A DNA stretch of 64,000 nt from Winogradskyella ursingii (GTDB lineage Bacteria; Bacteroidota; Bacteroidia; Flavobacteriales; Flavobacteriaceae), in the NCBI RefSeq assembly GCF_013403975.1, contig NZ_JABFDH010000001.1:496001-560000 (forward strand), written 5' to 3'. How positions within the stretch are numbered: position 1 is the stretch's first letter; every line of letters begins with the position of its first letter. This document shows positions 37,096 through 46,306 of this stretch, one piece after another. Under the pieces are notes generated by a model. The model did no database searches. It was given only the letters and a program-made list of their open reading frames with translations, and was not told where the DNA came from. The translations under genes were made by a program, and so were the position numbers.

Positions 37096-38547
37096 TCACT
37101 TTAAGGGTTTCAAATCCCAGAGTAAAGGCAGCAAGAAATAAACTACCAAGGTTAATAGAATTATGGAAATAACATTTAGCCAAATTCCTTTTTTGACCAT
37201 ATCTTCCATTTTAAGTAGTCCAGATCCAAATACAACGGCATTAGGTGGAGTCGCAACAGGTAGCATAAACGCACATGAAGCTGCAACGGTAGCACCAACT
37301 AATAAAAAGTAAGGATGTACGTCAATGGCTGTTGCCATAGAGACCAAAACAGGTAATAGCATTGCTGTGGTCGCAAGGTTGGAAGTGATTTCCGTCAAAA
37401 AATTTATTGATGCTACCAATACAAGTAATAAAACCAAAAGTGGTACGGTCTGTAACGATGTCATTTTATGGCCTAACCAAACTGCCAGTCCACTGGATTC
37501 AAATCCTAAGGCCAAAGCCATGCCACCACCAAATAAAAGCAGAATTCCCCATGGTAATCTAATGGTGTCCTCCCAATTTAAAAGTCTTTGTTTTTTATTC
37601 TCGGTTGGCAAAATAAACAAGATTAATCCGCTCGTAATCGCAATAATAGTATCATCAATAGCAGGAATAAAAGGTTGAATTAAAAGCGACCTACAAATCC
37701 ACGCCAATGCAGTAAACAAAAAGACACTACCCACTACTTTTTCCTCAAATGATAATTTACCAAGTAGATTGAGCTGTCTGTTGATTTCAGCCTTACCACC
37801 TGGAAATTTTTTCTGCTCAAATTTAAAAGCAAAGCGCGTTAAATAAATCCAACATAATAACAGAAATACAACACTGATTGGAAATCCAAAACTGAACCAT
37901 TGGTAAAATGTAATTTCAACACCATAACTTTCTTGGACCACTCCAGCCAAAACCAAATTTGGTGGTGTACCAATAAGCGTAGCAATGCCACCAATGGATG
38001 CACTGTAAGCTATAGCTAGCATCAATGCCTTTCCGAAAATTAGATTTTCATTCTCAATAGTTTCAGGTATATCTTTTAATTGAGCAATAATAGCCATGCC
38101 AACTGGAAGAATCATTACTGCAGTTGCCGTATTGGAAATCCACATTGATAAAAATGCAGTGGCAACCATAAAGCCTAAAATAATATGTACCACGTTAGTA
38201 CCTATCACTTTAATAATGTTCAGCGCTATTCGTTTGTGCAAGTTCCATTTTTCTATGGCAATTGCTAAAATAAAGCCGCCAATAAAGAGAAAAATATACT
38301 TATGACCGTAAGAAGCAGTAGTGTCTTGTAACGATAATCCGCCGCTTAGAGGAAATAAGATTATGGGTAACAAAGCTGTGGCTGCAATAGGTAAGGCTTC
38401 AGTAATCCACCAAATGGCTACCCAAACGGCCGAGGCCAAAATGGCATTCGCTTCTTCACTTAAGCCATCTGGATGTACAAATTTTAGTATAACGAAAAAT
38501 AATAATGGACCAAGAACAAGTCCGATTTTCTGTTTTGTTAGTCCCAT
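37096..38547 (-). CDS. SLC13/DASS family sodium-coupled anion transporter
   Basis: 483 residues with about 11-12 hydrophobic segments. The two DASS substrate/Na+ motifs are visible: SIGGIATLIGTPPNLVLAGV in the first half and TEITSNLATTAMLLPVLVSM in the second, followed by VATPPNAVVFGSGLL. The family imports dicarboxylates, citrate or sulfate with Na+. The substrate cannot be told from the sequence; the SNT-type motifs fit a dicarboxylate carrier. ATG start at 38547, divergent from the metallopeptidase gene. Confidence 0.93.
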   Translation of the reverse strand: MGLTKQKIGLVLGPLLFFVILKFVHPDGLSEEANAILASAVWVAIWWITEALPIAATALLPIILFPLSGGLSLQDTTASYGHKYIFLFIGGFILAIAIEKWNLHKRIALNIIKVIGTNVVHIILGFMVATAFLSMWISNTATAVMILPVGMAIIAQLKDIPETIENENLIFGKALMLAIAYSASIGGIATLIGTPPNLVLAGVVQESYGVEITFYQWFSFGFPISVVFLLLCWIYLTRFAFKFEQKKFPGGKAEINRQLNLLGKLSFEEKVVGSVFLFTALAWICRSLLIQPFIPAIDDTIIAITSGLILFILPTENKKQRLLNWEDTIRLPWGILLLFGGGMALALGFESSGLAVWLGHKMTSLQTVPLLVLLLVLVASINFLTEITSNLATTAMLLPVLVSMATAIDVHPYFLLVGATVAASCAFMLPVATPPNAVVFGSGLLKMEDMVKKGIWLNVISIILLTLVVYFLLPLLWDLKPLK

Positions 38548-38744
38548 ATTTTTAAATAGTAATAGGAATGGATTTCACAATTATTCCAATTTCAGTGTTC
38601 TTACATTGGTATAGATATAGCAACAAATTGATGACTCTAAAGTACTGTTTTTTCACAATTAGAGTACACATTAAATTAAATACTATACCTATTACGGATT
38701 TAGAATAAAGATTTTTAATGAATTATCTTTCCTATATTTAGTCA

Positions 38745-39605
38745 ATGTTATATTTGCTTCAAATCGAAAAATACGGTATTGGCCCAACTACCGAATTCAT
38801 ACTTTTATTTATTTTTTTTGCAAGTATGACATGGGTGGTCATGAGCAGATTTTACCGTTATTTTGAGCAGAACTATGCCCTCAGAAATGGTAAACCTTAT
38901 TTTCTGAATCTGATACTTTTTCGTCAAAAGTTATCTAATGACCAGCTTAACATTTTAAGAACAAAATTCAGTTTTTTCAAAAAATTAAATGATAAAGAGA
39001 AAGAAATTTTCAAACATCGTTTAGCGGCATTCATTAAATCTAAAAATTTTGTAGCTAGGGAAAACTTGCAGATAACGGATGAAATGAAGGTCCTGATTTC
39101 TGCAACTGCAGTGATGCTTACTTTTGGTTTTCGTAATTATAAAATAAAAATTATAGACCATATTGTTGTATATCCTATGGCATTTTACTCGTACTCTAAT
39201 AAAGTTTATCACAAAGGGGAAACCAATCCAAATTTGAAAACTGTTGTATTTTCGTGGGAGGATTTTTTGCAAGGATATGAGATTGGCAATGATAATCTCA
39301 ATTTAGGTATTCACGAATTTGGTCACGCCATACATCTCAACGCCATGAGCCGAGGAGATGTAAGCAGTCTTATATTTATTGAAGGTTTTAAAGAGCTGAC
39401 CACGTATTTACAAAATCATCAAGAAATTAGACAAGATTTACTACAATCCAAATATTTTAGAGCTTACGCCTTTACCAACCAGTACGAATTCTTTGCCGTG
39501 CTTTTGGAAAATTTTATTGAAACTCCAAGAGAATTTAAATCTCAATTCCCACATCTCTATCAATATTTGAAACAAATGCTGAATTTTAATTTTGGAGGTT
39601 ATTAA
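38745..39605 (+). CDS. Zinc metallopeptidase of the MtfA/M90 type
   Basis: 286 residues. Two hydrophobic stretches near the N-terminus (about residues 15-35), then a soluble part with the zinc-binding HEFGH (His190-His194) in [15 protein letters not shown] and a downstream Tyr/Glu-rich [15 protein letters not shown] that includes a possible third ligand, as in MtfA (Mlc titration factor). In E. coli MtfA is a cytosolic aminopeptidase linked to glucose transport control; that context is absent here, so only the peptidase assignment is supported. Confidence 0.9.
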   Translation: MLYLLQIEKYGIGPTTEFILLFIFFASMTWVVMSRFYRYFEQNYALRNGKPYFLNLILFRQKLSNDQLNILRTKFSFFKKLNDKEKEIFKHRLAAFIKSKNFVARENLQITDEMKVLISATAVMLTFGFRNYKIKIIDHIVVYPMAFYSYSNKVYHKGETNPNLKTVVFSWEDFLQGYEIGNDNLNLGIHEFGHAIHLNAMSRGDVSSLIFIEGFKELTTYLQNHQEIRQDLLQSKYFRAYAFTNQYEFFAVLLENFIETPREFKSQFPHLYQYLKQMLNFNFGGY

Positions 39606-39688
39606 ATAGAGGTTATCATTCATTTTTGTTTATCAACCCATCACTCTTAAATAAAATAGTATTTTTAGACCATCGTAATCAAGATATA

Positions 39689-40633
39689 ATGAAAAGAATA
39701 TTAGTAACCGGAGGAGCAGGTTTTGTGGGTTCCCATTTATGCGAACGATTATTAAGTGAAGGCAACGAGGTCATTTGTTTAGATAACTATTTTACGGGTT
39801 CTAAGCAAAATATTGAGCATTTAATGGACCATCATTATTTTGAATTGGTGAGGCATGATATTACAAATCCATATATGGTTGAGGTAGACGAAATTTATAA
39901 TTTTGCATGCCCAGCTTCACCAATACATTACCAGTATAATCCTATTAAAACCATTAAAACGTCTGTAATGGGTGCTATTAATATGTTGGGCTTGGCCAAA
40001 CGTGTTGGAGCTAAAATATTACAGGCATCAACAAGTGAAGTTTACGGTGACCCAACGGTGCATCCTCAACCAGAGAGTTATTGGGGCAATGTCAACCCAA
40101 TAGGATTGCGATCTTGTTACGATGAAGGTAAGCGTTGCGCTGAGACTTTGTTTATGGATTACCATAATTCAAACAACGTAAAAATTAAAATTATAAGAAT
40201 ATTTAATACTTACGGACCACGTATGCATCCTCAGGATGGCAGAGTGGTATCGAATTTTATTGTTCAGGCATTAAAAGGAGATGATATCACCATTTTTGGC
40301 GACGGAAAGCAAACTCGCAGTTTTCAATATGTAGATGATCTAGTGGAAGGCACTTGCCGTATGATGAATAGTCGCGACGAATTCATTGGTCCAGTCAATA
40401 TTGGTAATCCAGTTGAATTTACTATGCTAGAATTGGCCAAAGAGGTTTTAGAACTCACCAATTCAAAATCAAAAATCATCTATTTGCCTTTACCTCAGGA
40501 TGATCCTTTGCAAAGACAACCCGACATTACATTGGCGAAAAAGGAACTGAACAATTGGGAGCCTAAGGTGCATTTAAGAGAAGGTTTACAACATACCATT
40601 GCATATTTTGATGAGCTGCTCAAGTCAAAATAA
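39689..40633 (+). CDS. UDP-glucuronate decarboxylase (UDP-xylose synthase)
   Basis: 314 residues from the ATG at 39689 ([20 protein letters not shown]); an open TTG at 39626 would add 21 unlikely residues. SDR-type NAD(P)-binding [18 protein letters not shown] and STSEVYGDP, with Tyr144 and Lys148 of the YxxxK motif in [10 protein letters not shown], all match UXS enzymes. It converts UDP-glucuronate to UDP-xylose, a sugar donor for surface glycans. It stands apart from the main polysaccharide operon at 51.8-63.9 kb but may feed it. Confidence 0.94.
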   Translation: MKRILVTGGAGFVGSHLCERLLSEGNEVICLDNYFTGSKQNIEHLMDHHYFELVRHDITNPYMVEVDEIYNFACPASPIHYQYNPIKTIKTSVMGAINMLGLAKRVGAKILQASTSEVYGDPTVHPQPESYWGNVNPIGLRSCYDEGKRCAETLFMDYHNSNNVKIKIIRIFNTYGPRMHPQDGRVVSNFIVQALKGDDITIFGDGKQTRSFQYVDDLVEGTCRMMNSRDEFIGPVNIGNPVEFTMLELAKEVLELTNSKSKIIYLPLPQDDPLQRQPDITLAKKELNNWEPKVHLREGLQHTIAYFDELLKSK

Positions 40634-40650
40634 CAACATGTTCTAAATTA

Positions 40651-40677
40651 AAAAAAGCCTCTAGAAGAGGCTTTTTT
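40651..40677. terminator. Bidirectional terminator
   Basis: A perfect 12-bp stem (40651-40662 / 40666-40677) with a 3-base loop, A run on the left and T run on the right, between converging genes. Confidence 0.9.
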
Positions 40678-40696
40678 AATACAATTTATTTGTTTT

Positions 40697-41263
40697 TTAA
40701 AGTGCGAATATAGCTTGGAGGTGTATCTGAAAGTGGTTGTTGTCAAACCCACTAAACTTATGGTCCAAGGCAAATTTGGCAACAGTCTGTGCTTTAATTC
40801 CAAATGTTTTTCTTCTGTTTACCCAATATAGAATTCCGCCACCAAGGTTGCCAGATATATTGGTATCCTCAATTGAAAAAATTCCCACACCTGCCAAACC
40901 ATAAAAATCTAATTGGTCAAAATCTGGAAATAATTGTTGGCCAAAATAATATTTTACATGCGTATCAAAAGAAAGATAGGTGTAATCTTCAGTAAGTATA
41001 GCTCCGTCAATAACATCATTTTCAGAAAATCCATTGAGTGTAATGGACTCCTCTATAGCAAGCCCACTTGGCCAGACTAGTTCTATTGACGCTGCAATAG
41101 GGATTTTAAAGGCCCATTCATCAGGACTGTTAATAGGTGATTTAGATCCAATACTGTTAATAGCATTAAGTCCAACACTTGCAAACCATTCATTGTCACC
41201 ACGCTGTGCAAAAACTGATGAAGTAAAAGTGATTAGCGTGAAAACTAATAATAATTTTCTCAT
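40697..41263 (-). CDS. Small outer-membrane beta-barrel-like protein of unknown function
   Basis: 188 residues. A clear signal peptide (MRKLLLVFTLITFTSSVFAQ). The mature part alternates polar and aromatic/hydrophobic residues with short turns (YLSFDTHVKYYFGQQLFPDF, DFYGLAGVGIF, GNLGGGILYWVNRRKTFGIK), as in small 8-strand outer-membrane barrels of Bacteroidota, and ends IHLQAIFAL with a terminal hydrophobic residue. No enzymatic motif. The function is unknown. Confidence 0.85.
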   Translation of the reverse strand: MRKLLLVFTLITFTSSVFAQRGDNEWFASVGLNAINSIGSKSPINSPDEWAFKIPIAASIELVWPSGLAIEESITLNGFSENDVIDGAILTEDYTYLSFDTHVKYYFGQQLFPDFDQLDFYGLAGVGIFSIEDTNISGNLGGGILYWVNRRKTFGIKAQTVAKFALDHKFSGFDNNHFQIHLQAIFAL

Positions 41264-41330
41264 GAGAAAAAAAATTGGTTAAAAATCAAAGTTAAACTTT
41301 ATGGCTTATAAAACAAACACTTGGCAGAAC

Positions 41331-42419
41331 TTATTCCAACGAATTATGCTTCGATTTTAGTAAGAGCTTGCTCTTTATTAATGCTAAAACACGTTTTCGA
41401 TCTTTTAATATTGCTGTTCTATATTTAGAATTAAATAGAAACATATAAAATCTGTGCATAAACATACTAAAAGTAGCTAGCAACTTAAGACTTTTTACAT
41501 AGACGTTATTTATCCAACGGTATTTTAATTTAAGCAAATAGAAACGGTTTTTATTGCTTATTGATATATTCATTGTTTGATGTAAATCACTAAAAAAAAT
41601 CCCAAGCAATTTAAAGTGCTTAATAATATGCTTGTTTTTTGACGCTTTAAGATTACTAGTTTCGTCCTGTTTTATTAGGACAATGGTATCGTAGGCTGAT
41701 CTAAAATCTAAATAATTATAATAGGTCCCGTAATCATTGATTTGATGATTAAAAATATTGTGCAAAATTAAATGCCGATTACATGGCAGGTAGAGTCTGC
41801 CATCACTAAATTTATGTTCAAGAATATCCTTTGGTTGAAGATGCTCACTTTTATACGTCGTAAAAAGTTTTAAGTGCAATTCCAACGCGCTTATATTGTT
41901 GGTTGTAGTTAACCTTGGCAAATGTTTAGAATCAAAAAAATCTGTGCCTAATGTTGATGCAATTGGTTTATAGCCATTCTCGACTACAAGGTCAAACGCT
42001 TTGTTAATTTGATGCTCTGCAATTAATATATCTATGTCTCCCACCATTCTTTCAGCAATATCTTTGTAATATCCTGAAACTAAAAGTGCCGTTCCTTTTA
42101 AAAAGACATGATCAATGTGGTGAGCGTTTAATAACTGAGACAATTCTTTGGCTTGTCTAATAATAGCCTCATTTCTATTTCTATTGATGGAAGTAATTTC
42201 TGCGAGGTATGTCTCTAGCTCTTTCGGTAAAAAATTGAGCAATTGCTTATTGTTCAATCGACAATAAATGGTTGGCAGCACTAAGTGTTTGCTGCCTTCG
42301 GTAACCATTGCGTCCCAATTCATCTTCTCATCTTTTAATTGTGCTTCCAACGCTTTGGGATTAGAATTAAAACTGAGGATATCTGCAATTAACTGGTATG
42401 TGGTAACAAGATTTGCCAT
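41331..42419 (-). CDS. Nucleotidyltransferase family protein (PF14907 type)
   Basis: 362 residues. Pol-beta-like nucleotidyltransferase pattern of the 'uncharacterised nucleotidyltransferase' family: FLKGTALL at about 106-113 and the Asp-rich catalytic motif GDIDILIAE at 127-135. The C-terminal half is helical and basic (NSKYRTAILKDRKRVL). The family is frequently found beside HprK-like kinases and PqqD-like proteins in peptide-modification or exopolysaccharide loci; its substrate is not known. It is the last gene of a three-gene minus-strand run (peptide, HprK-like kinase, nucleotidyltransferase), 36 bp after the kinase gene. Confidence 0.88.
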   Translation of the reverse strand: MANLVTTYQLIADILSFNSNPKALEAQLKDEKMNWDAMVTEGSKHLVLPTIYCRLNNKQLLNFLPKELETYLAEITSINRNRNEAIIRQAKELSQLLNAHHIDHVFLKGTALLVSGYYKDIAERMVGDIDILIAEHQINKAFDLVVENGYKPIASTLGTDFFDSKHLPRLTTTNNISALELHLKLFTTYKSEHLQPKDILEHKFSDGRLYLPCNRHLILHNIFNHQINDYGTYYNYLDFRSAYDTIVLIKQDETSNLKASKNKHIIKHFKLLGIFFSDLHQTMNISISNKNRFYLLKLKYRWINNVYVKSLKLLATFSMFMHRFYMFLFNSKYRTAILKDRKRVLALIKSKLLLKSKHNSLE

Positions 42420-42455
42420 GAAGCTACGCCGTCTTAATGCGAATATAAGATAATA

Positions 42456-43586
42456 TTAAGTGGTGCTATTATCGGTAAAAATGTCTGTAACTAAATTGGT
42501 AACTTGAGCTGTATCACTATAGGTAAGTTCATACATGTTCACGTTCTGCAACCATTCTAAAAATGATTTGGCGTGAGCAGGATTAGGTGATAACCATGTA
42601 TCTGGTATCAAGGTTTCCATAAGCTGAGCAACTGAAATAGATTCAAGTTCTGTCACCGCATTTTTTTTATAATTTACTAAAATTATGTTTTGGCACGTGT
42701 ATTTGTTTTGAGTCGGTTTTGGAAAAGGAATGTACTTAATACGTCCTTTAGATGGATTAACCTTAAGCGTTTCAAAAGACTCAAAACCATCAACTAAAGG
42801 ACTCAAAATATCGAAAGAACCCTCTTTTACCGATAGCGCAGCTGGATTGGTGTAAATATTTAAATCATTGGCTGCTAGAGGAGACACATCATCAGCTACG
42901 AGTTCAAAGCCCTGAGTGGCCAATAGTGCACACAACGTACTTTTTCCTTTGCCAGAAACTCCAATAAAAAGAACAGACGATGAACCATCACTTACAGTAG
43001 ATCCATGAAACGTGCCAATCCATTCGTTTTCAGGCTTATTATGGATTGTACAAAACAAGTGCATCATAAATTTTCCCTGTAATTTATGATAAGCTTGCTT
43101 CGGTACTGTGGTCAATAGCTTATCGTTTTTATACAGAAATAAATCATCGTTTTCTAAGTAGATATCAAATACTGTATCTGCCGAATTGGTCGTTGCTATC
43201 TCGAGATGGGCAATTGCAGCATGAATAACTTTCTTAACCAAACTCGAATCGAAATAGACAGTAAAAGTTTGATTGTTATAACGATATGTAGTTTTAATAT
43301 GCCTTTTGTTATTAGTCTTCTTTGTAGTGCTGAAATCTTTAACGTTAGCAGTTCTGTTGCATTCCTTTAAATAATTATGAAGATCCTGGGCAATGATCTT
43401 TAAATCTTTAATATTTTTTTGCGAAAGCGCATTTAGAAAATCCGGTAGATCTTTGGATTGGAGATAATAGTCTAAGATAGATTTAAATTGGTGGTCGACG
43501 ACATTGTAACAATTGGATGGCTCAAACCATAATACCCAGTAGTCACCAAACGAGTATTCATAAGTTGGTGCAAGTAGATTGTCCAA
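42456..43586 (-). CDS. HprK-like kinase with PqqD-like N-terminal region
   Basis: 376 residues. The C-terminal part has the HPr kinase/phosphorylase P-loop GVSGKGKST (209-217), a preceding HGST (194-197) and a Walker-B-like LVADDVSPL (229-237). The N-terminal ~80 residues (YWVLWFEPSNCYNVVD then two helices) look like a PqqD-type peptide-binding domain, by eye only. No PTS/HPr protein is nearby, so this is not the classical carbon-control kinase. Such HprK-related kinases occur next to PqqD-like chaperones and PF14907 nucleotidyltransferases in uncharacterised loci. The short peptide gene ends 15 bp upstream and is the obvious substrate candidate. Confidence 0.85.
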   Translation of the reverse strand: MDNLLAPTYEYSFGDYWVLWFEPSNCYNVVDHQFKSILDYYLQSKDLPDFLNALSQKNIKDLKIIAQDLHNYLKECNRTANVKDFSTTKKTNNKRHIKTTYRYNNQTFTVYFDSSLVKKVIHAAIAHLEIATTNSADTVFDIYLENDDLFLYKNDKLLTTVPKQAYHKLQGKFMMHLFCTIHNKPENEWIGTFHGSTVSDGSSSVLFIGVSGKGKSTLCALLATQGFELVADDVSPLAANDLNIYTNPAALSVKEGSFDILSPLVDGFESFETLKVNPSKGRIKYIPFPKPTQNKYTCQNIILVNYKKNAVTELESISVAQLMETLIPDTWLSPNPAHAKSFLEWLQNVNMYELTYSDTAQVTNLVTDIFTDNSTT

Positions 43587-43601
43587 AACTAAAATTGAAA
43601 A

Positions 43602-43763
43602 TTAATCGAAAAGTCCTCCTCCTGGATCTGGTGGAGATTGCGCTTGGGCTTTCTGTGGGTTTAAAATCATAAACGTACCGACGGCAGTCAACGCTGCATA
43701 TTTACCCATTTTTTTAATGGCGTCTTTACGTGTGATTTTATTTGTATTTTTTTCTTCTTTCAT
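43602..43763 (-). CDS. 53-residue exported peptide, possible substrate of the adjacent HprK-like kinase
   Basis: ATG at 43763, stop at 43602-43604. A basic n-region with a Tat-like TRKDAIKKMG is followed by the hydrophobic stretch AALTAVGTFMIL, then NPQKAQAQ ending in a plausible AxA signal-peptidase site, and a very short mature tail SPPDPGGGLFD. I know no named family. It is too short for routine gene calling but has its own -7 box 24 bases upstream and sits 15 bp before the HprK-like kinase gene in the same direction. The layout (leader plus short Pro/Gly-rich tail, next to a PqqD-like/kinase protein) is that of a modified-peptide precursor. That function is inference. Confidence 0.7.
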   Translation of the reverse strand: MKEEKNTNKITRKDAIKKMGKYAALTAVGTFMILNPQKAQAQSPPDPGGGLFD

Positions 43764-43786
43764 GGTGCAAGTCCATATTTTTAATT

Positions 43787-43821
43787 CAAAAATAATAAAA
43801 TAATCTATTTATTTAAGCAAA
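43787..43821 (-). promoter_or_regulatory. Promoter of the peptide-kinase-nucleotidyltransferase operon
   Basis: On the minus strand TATTTTTG (43787-43794) is a perfect TAnnTTTG -7 box, 24 bases before the ATG, with TTTG (43818-43821) 23 bases further upstream as a possible -33 element. Confidence 0.55.
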
Positions 43822-43866
43822 ACCCTATAAACGTTGATTTTAATATTATTTGATTAGTTTTTAAAA

Positions 43867-46026
43867 TTATTTTAAAATTATTTTTTGAGTTTTACTATGA
43901 CTATTGCTACTCAATTTTACTACATATATTCCAGTACTAATACTACTAACGTCAAAGGATTGTGATATTGTATTCACCTCTAATATTTTAGTTGTTACTA
44001 ATCTACCTTGTATATCATATACATTTGCAACCGTCTCCTCAGATAATTGCCCATCTATAACAATGGTTCTCGAAGGTTGATCTGTATAGATACTCAACGA
44101 GTTAAAATCGTTTTCGGGAGCGGAAAGCACACTATTTGTAAAGCGCAGAAAGAAACGACCTGTACCGTTTAAATCAGAATTTGGTGTAAACACATAATCA
44201 CCAGAATTCAATAAAGTAACCGTATTGGCAACATTATCTTCTAAATAAACTTCTACCTCACTTGGTAAGTCTGTATAATCTATAGTGAATGTAATTTGCT
44301 CACCTTGATTGGCATTTACGCCTAAAGGAATGGTTGTATCGTTTATATCTGTATCACCCAAGGATTGTACAGCAAAAGGTAAGCCTACATTATTTTCTAC
44401 TAAATGTGAGTAAATAGAAAATGTGGGTGCGATATCTCCAAATACAGCAGAATCATAACCTGGATTAAGCCCACGAGTTGCATTTTCCGTAAAATAAAAA
44501 TCCGTACTAAAGCTTTTGGATGATGTGGCAATACTTAATTTTAAATTTGAAATATTAACGTTATTTGATCTTCCAGTTATAAAATCATCTGTATTTCCTG
44601 AAGACCGCATAATATCCGTAAAATTAATAGAACCACCTCCAGCAGCGGCAGCAACAAAGAAACCTTGTGCTGGAGCTATTAAAAAAGTTGGGTTCATATC
44701 AGAAAATGCCTGGTTGTAAACTTGATAATCTGTGCCGTCATAGCCATAAACAGCTTCTCTTACGTCATCCAATACTGATTTGTTAGACGTATTTAAAAAT
44801 TCAGACAATTTAAGGTAAGAGGGAAAAGGATTTCCAATTAAGTTCCATTCCATAAATTGAGGGCCAGAAACCGTAATTGGTATAGATACAGGAGTTGTTG
44901 GTAATGACCCTTGAAATAGTAAATTAGCTCCTTCGATTGTTGCAGCTCTATAACCTTTGCCAGATTCCAAAGTTTCTCCTAAGGTACTACTGTTATAGTT
45001 TTCAAAATCACCAGTTGTTTTATCAAAGGGTGCAAAGGCATAATCTGTTGTAACACCTAAAAAATTTTGGGCCATTACTGTTGTGTTCAACCCTGTGGTT
45101 ATAAATTCTTGCCATGTTATTCCAGCAAGAGGTGCCGAAATTAAATCATTGCCTTCGGATGGTGCGGAGCTCATTATATTTGTAAAACGCGAATAAATTA
45201 GCGTTCCGGTTACGGAGCCATCTGCTATAATACTGGAGTAGCTTTGGGAATAAGATTGCAAATTTATTGAGTTTGTAACCAAAGAGAATCCAGTTGGGAC
45301 ATTGACACCTGCACCAGGCGTCACAAACATATCGTTTAAATTTGCATTGCTTGTTACTATATACTCACCATTTAAAATTTTCGCATCTAAAGTTCCAGTG
45401 GTGATATCCGGAGGTGATGGTGTCCAGTTATTGTTATAAAAAACTAAACCATTAAAAACATCTTCTACTTGAAATTCTGAGGTTGAGTAACCTTGGTTAA
45501 GTCCATCTTCATCAAATTCAAAACCCACTACTAAAGAGTTGTTGGCAGAGACATCTAAATTTAAAACAGAATAATTTATAGACTGACCTGTGGTAGTCGC
45601 TCCAACATTTGTTTCTACTCTTGCATCACCATCCAATATATAAAAATAGATAAAGTTACCTTCGATTGCACCTGCATTAGTTGATGAGGCCGTTATGTTT
45701 ATGGTTGTAGAGCCAGAAACATCAATACTTTGGCTCATAAAAATACCTTGTCCTCCCCAATCATCACTCTGTAATTCACCGCTAACAACTTTAAAGGAAT
45801 TCGCAGTACCATCAGTGATAGGAGCAGTATCGTAAGACAAATTCCAAGAATTTTGGATGCTTCCAAAAGGACCAATTGAAATAGGCCCTACTGCAGGTGG
45901 TGAAGCGGTTGTATGATCGGCAAAGCCGTCTCCATTGTTAGAGAAGTCAGCATCGTAAATAATTGTCTGCCCAAAGCCAATTATTGTTATACAAAAGGCT
46001 AAAAATAGCAGGTATTTTTTTTTCAT
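43867..46026 (-). CDS. T9SS-exported surface protein (type A sorting domain)
   Basis: 719 residues. A signal peptide (MKKKYLLFLAFCITIIGFG, then Q), a large beta-rich region, and the C-terminal T9SS type A sorting domain (about residues 645-719: VANVYDIQGRLVTTKILEV, STGIYVVKLSSNSHSKTQKI). The middle contains WNLIGNPFPSYL and GYDGTDYQVYNQAF motifs shared with the neighbouring 1020-residue protein, so the two are paralogs. It is expected to be carried across the outer membrane and fixed to the surface or released. Its ligand is unknown. The promoter resembles that of the paralog. Confidence 0.9.
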   Translation of the reverse strand: MKKKYLLFLAFCITIIGFGQTIIYDADFSNNGDGFADHTTASPPAVGPISIGPFGSIQNSWNLSYDTAPITDGTANSFKVVSGELQSDDWGGQGIFMSQSIDVSGSTTINITASSTNAGAIEGNFIYFYILDGDARVETNVGATTTGQSINYSVLNLDVSANNSLVVGFEFDEDGLNQGYSTSEFQVEDVFNGLVFYNNNWTPSPPDITTGTLDAKILNGEYIVTSNANLNDMFVTPGAGVNVPTGFSLVTNSINLQSYSQSYSSIIADGSVTGTLIYSRFTNIMSSAPSEGNDLISAPLAGITWQEFITTGLNTTVMAQNFLGVTTDYAFAPFDKTTGDFENYNSSTLGETLESGKGYRAATIEGANLLFQGSLPTTPVSIPITVSGPQFMEWNLIGNPFPSYLKLSEFLNTSNKSVLDDVREAVYGYDGTDYQVYNQAFSDMNPTFLIAPAQGFFVAAAAGGGSINFTDIMRSSGNTDDFITGRSNNVNISNLKLSIATSSKSFSTDFYFTENATRGLNPGYDSAVFGDIAPTFSIYSHLVENNVGLPFAVQSLGDTDINDTTIPLGVNANQGEQITFTIDYTDLPSEVEVYLEDNVANTVTLLNSGDYVFTPNSDLNGTGRFFLRFTNSVLSAPENDFNSLSIYTDQPSRTIVIDGQLSEETVANVYDIQGRLVTTKILEVNTISQSFDVSSISTGIYVVKLSSNSHSKTQKIILK

Positions 46027-46074
46027 AGCAGCTTATTTAAATAATAAGGTTGGTGATTTAAGACTTAAACAACT

Positions 46075-46100
46075 CAAATATAGTAAAATATGTAGATTTT
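46075..46100 (-). promoter_or_regulatory. Promoter of the 719-residue T9SS protein gene
   Basis: The minus strand carries TATATTTG (46075-46082), a perfect -7 box, 49 bases before the ATG. The surrounding 26 bases are nearly identical to the region upstream of the 1020-residue paralog (49421-49447). Confidence 0.6.
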
Positions 46101-46220
46101 ACTATCTTTTTAATTATTAACCATGAATTAAGTTTGGTGATGGATTTTTTAATTGTGATGGCTATGTCGTTTATATAAAGATGTGGTTTGAACATTAAAT
46201 CTTTGTGAACAAAAAGAGGA

Positions 46221-46239
46221 TATATATATATATATATAA
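46221..46239. repeat. (TA)9 dinucleotide tract
   Basis: Nine TA units followed by AA and a further ATTATATAT stretch, between the 3' end of the 1020-residue gene and the promoter of the 719-residue gene. Confidence 0.9.
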
Positions 46240-46254
46240 ATTATATATGGTTGA

Positions 46255-46286
46255 AAATAAAAAAAGCACCTCATTAAAGGTGCTTT
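46255..46286 (-). terminator. Terminator of the 1020-residue T9SS protein gene
   Basis: A 9-bp stem (46263-46271 / 46278-46286), loop of 6, followed on the minus strand by a T-rich run. Confidence 0.8.
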
Positions 46287-46306
46287 CAATATTTATTTTA
46301 AATAAT

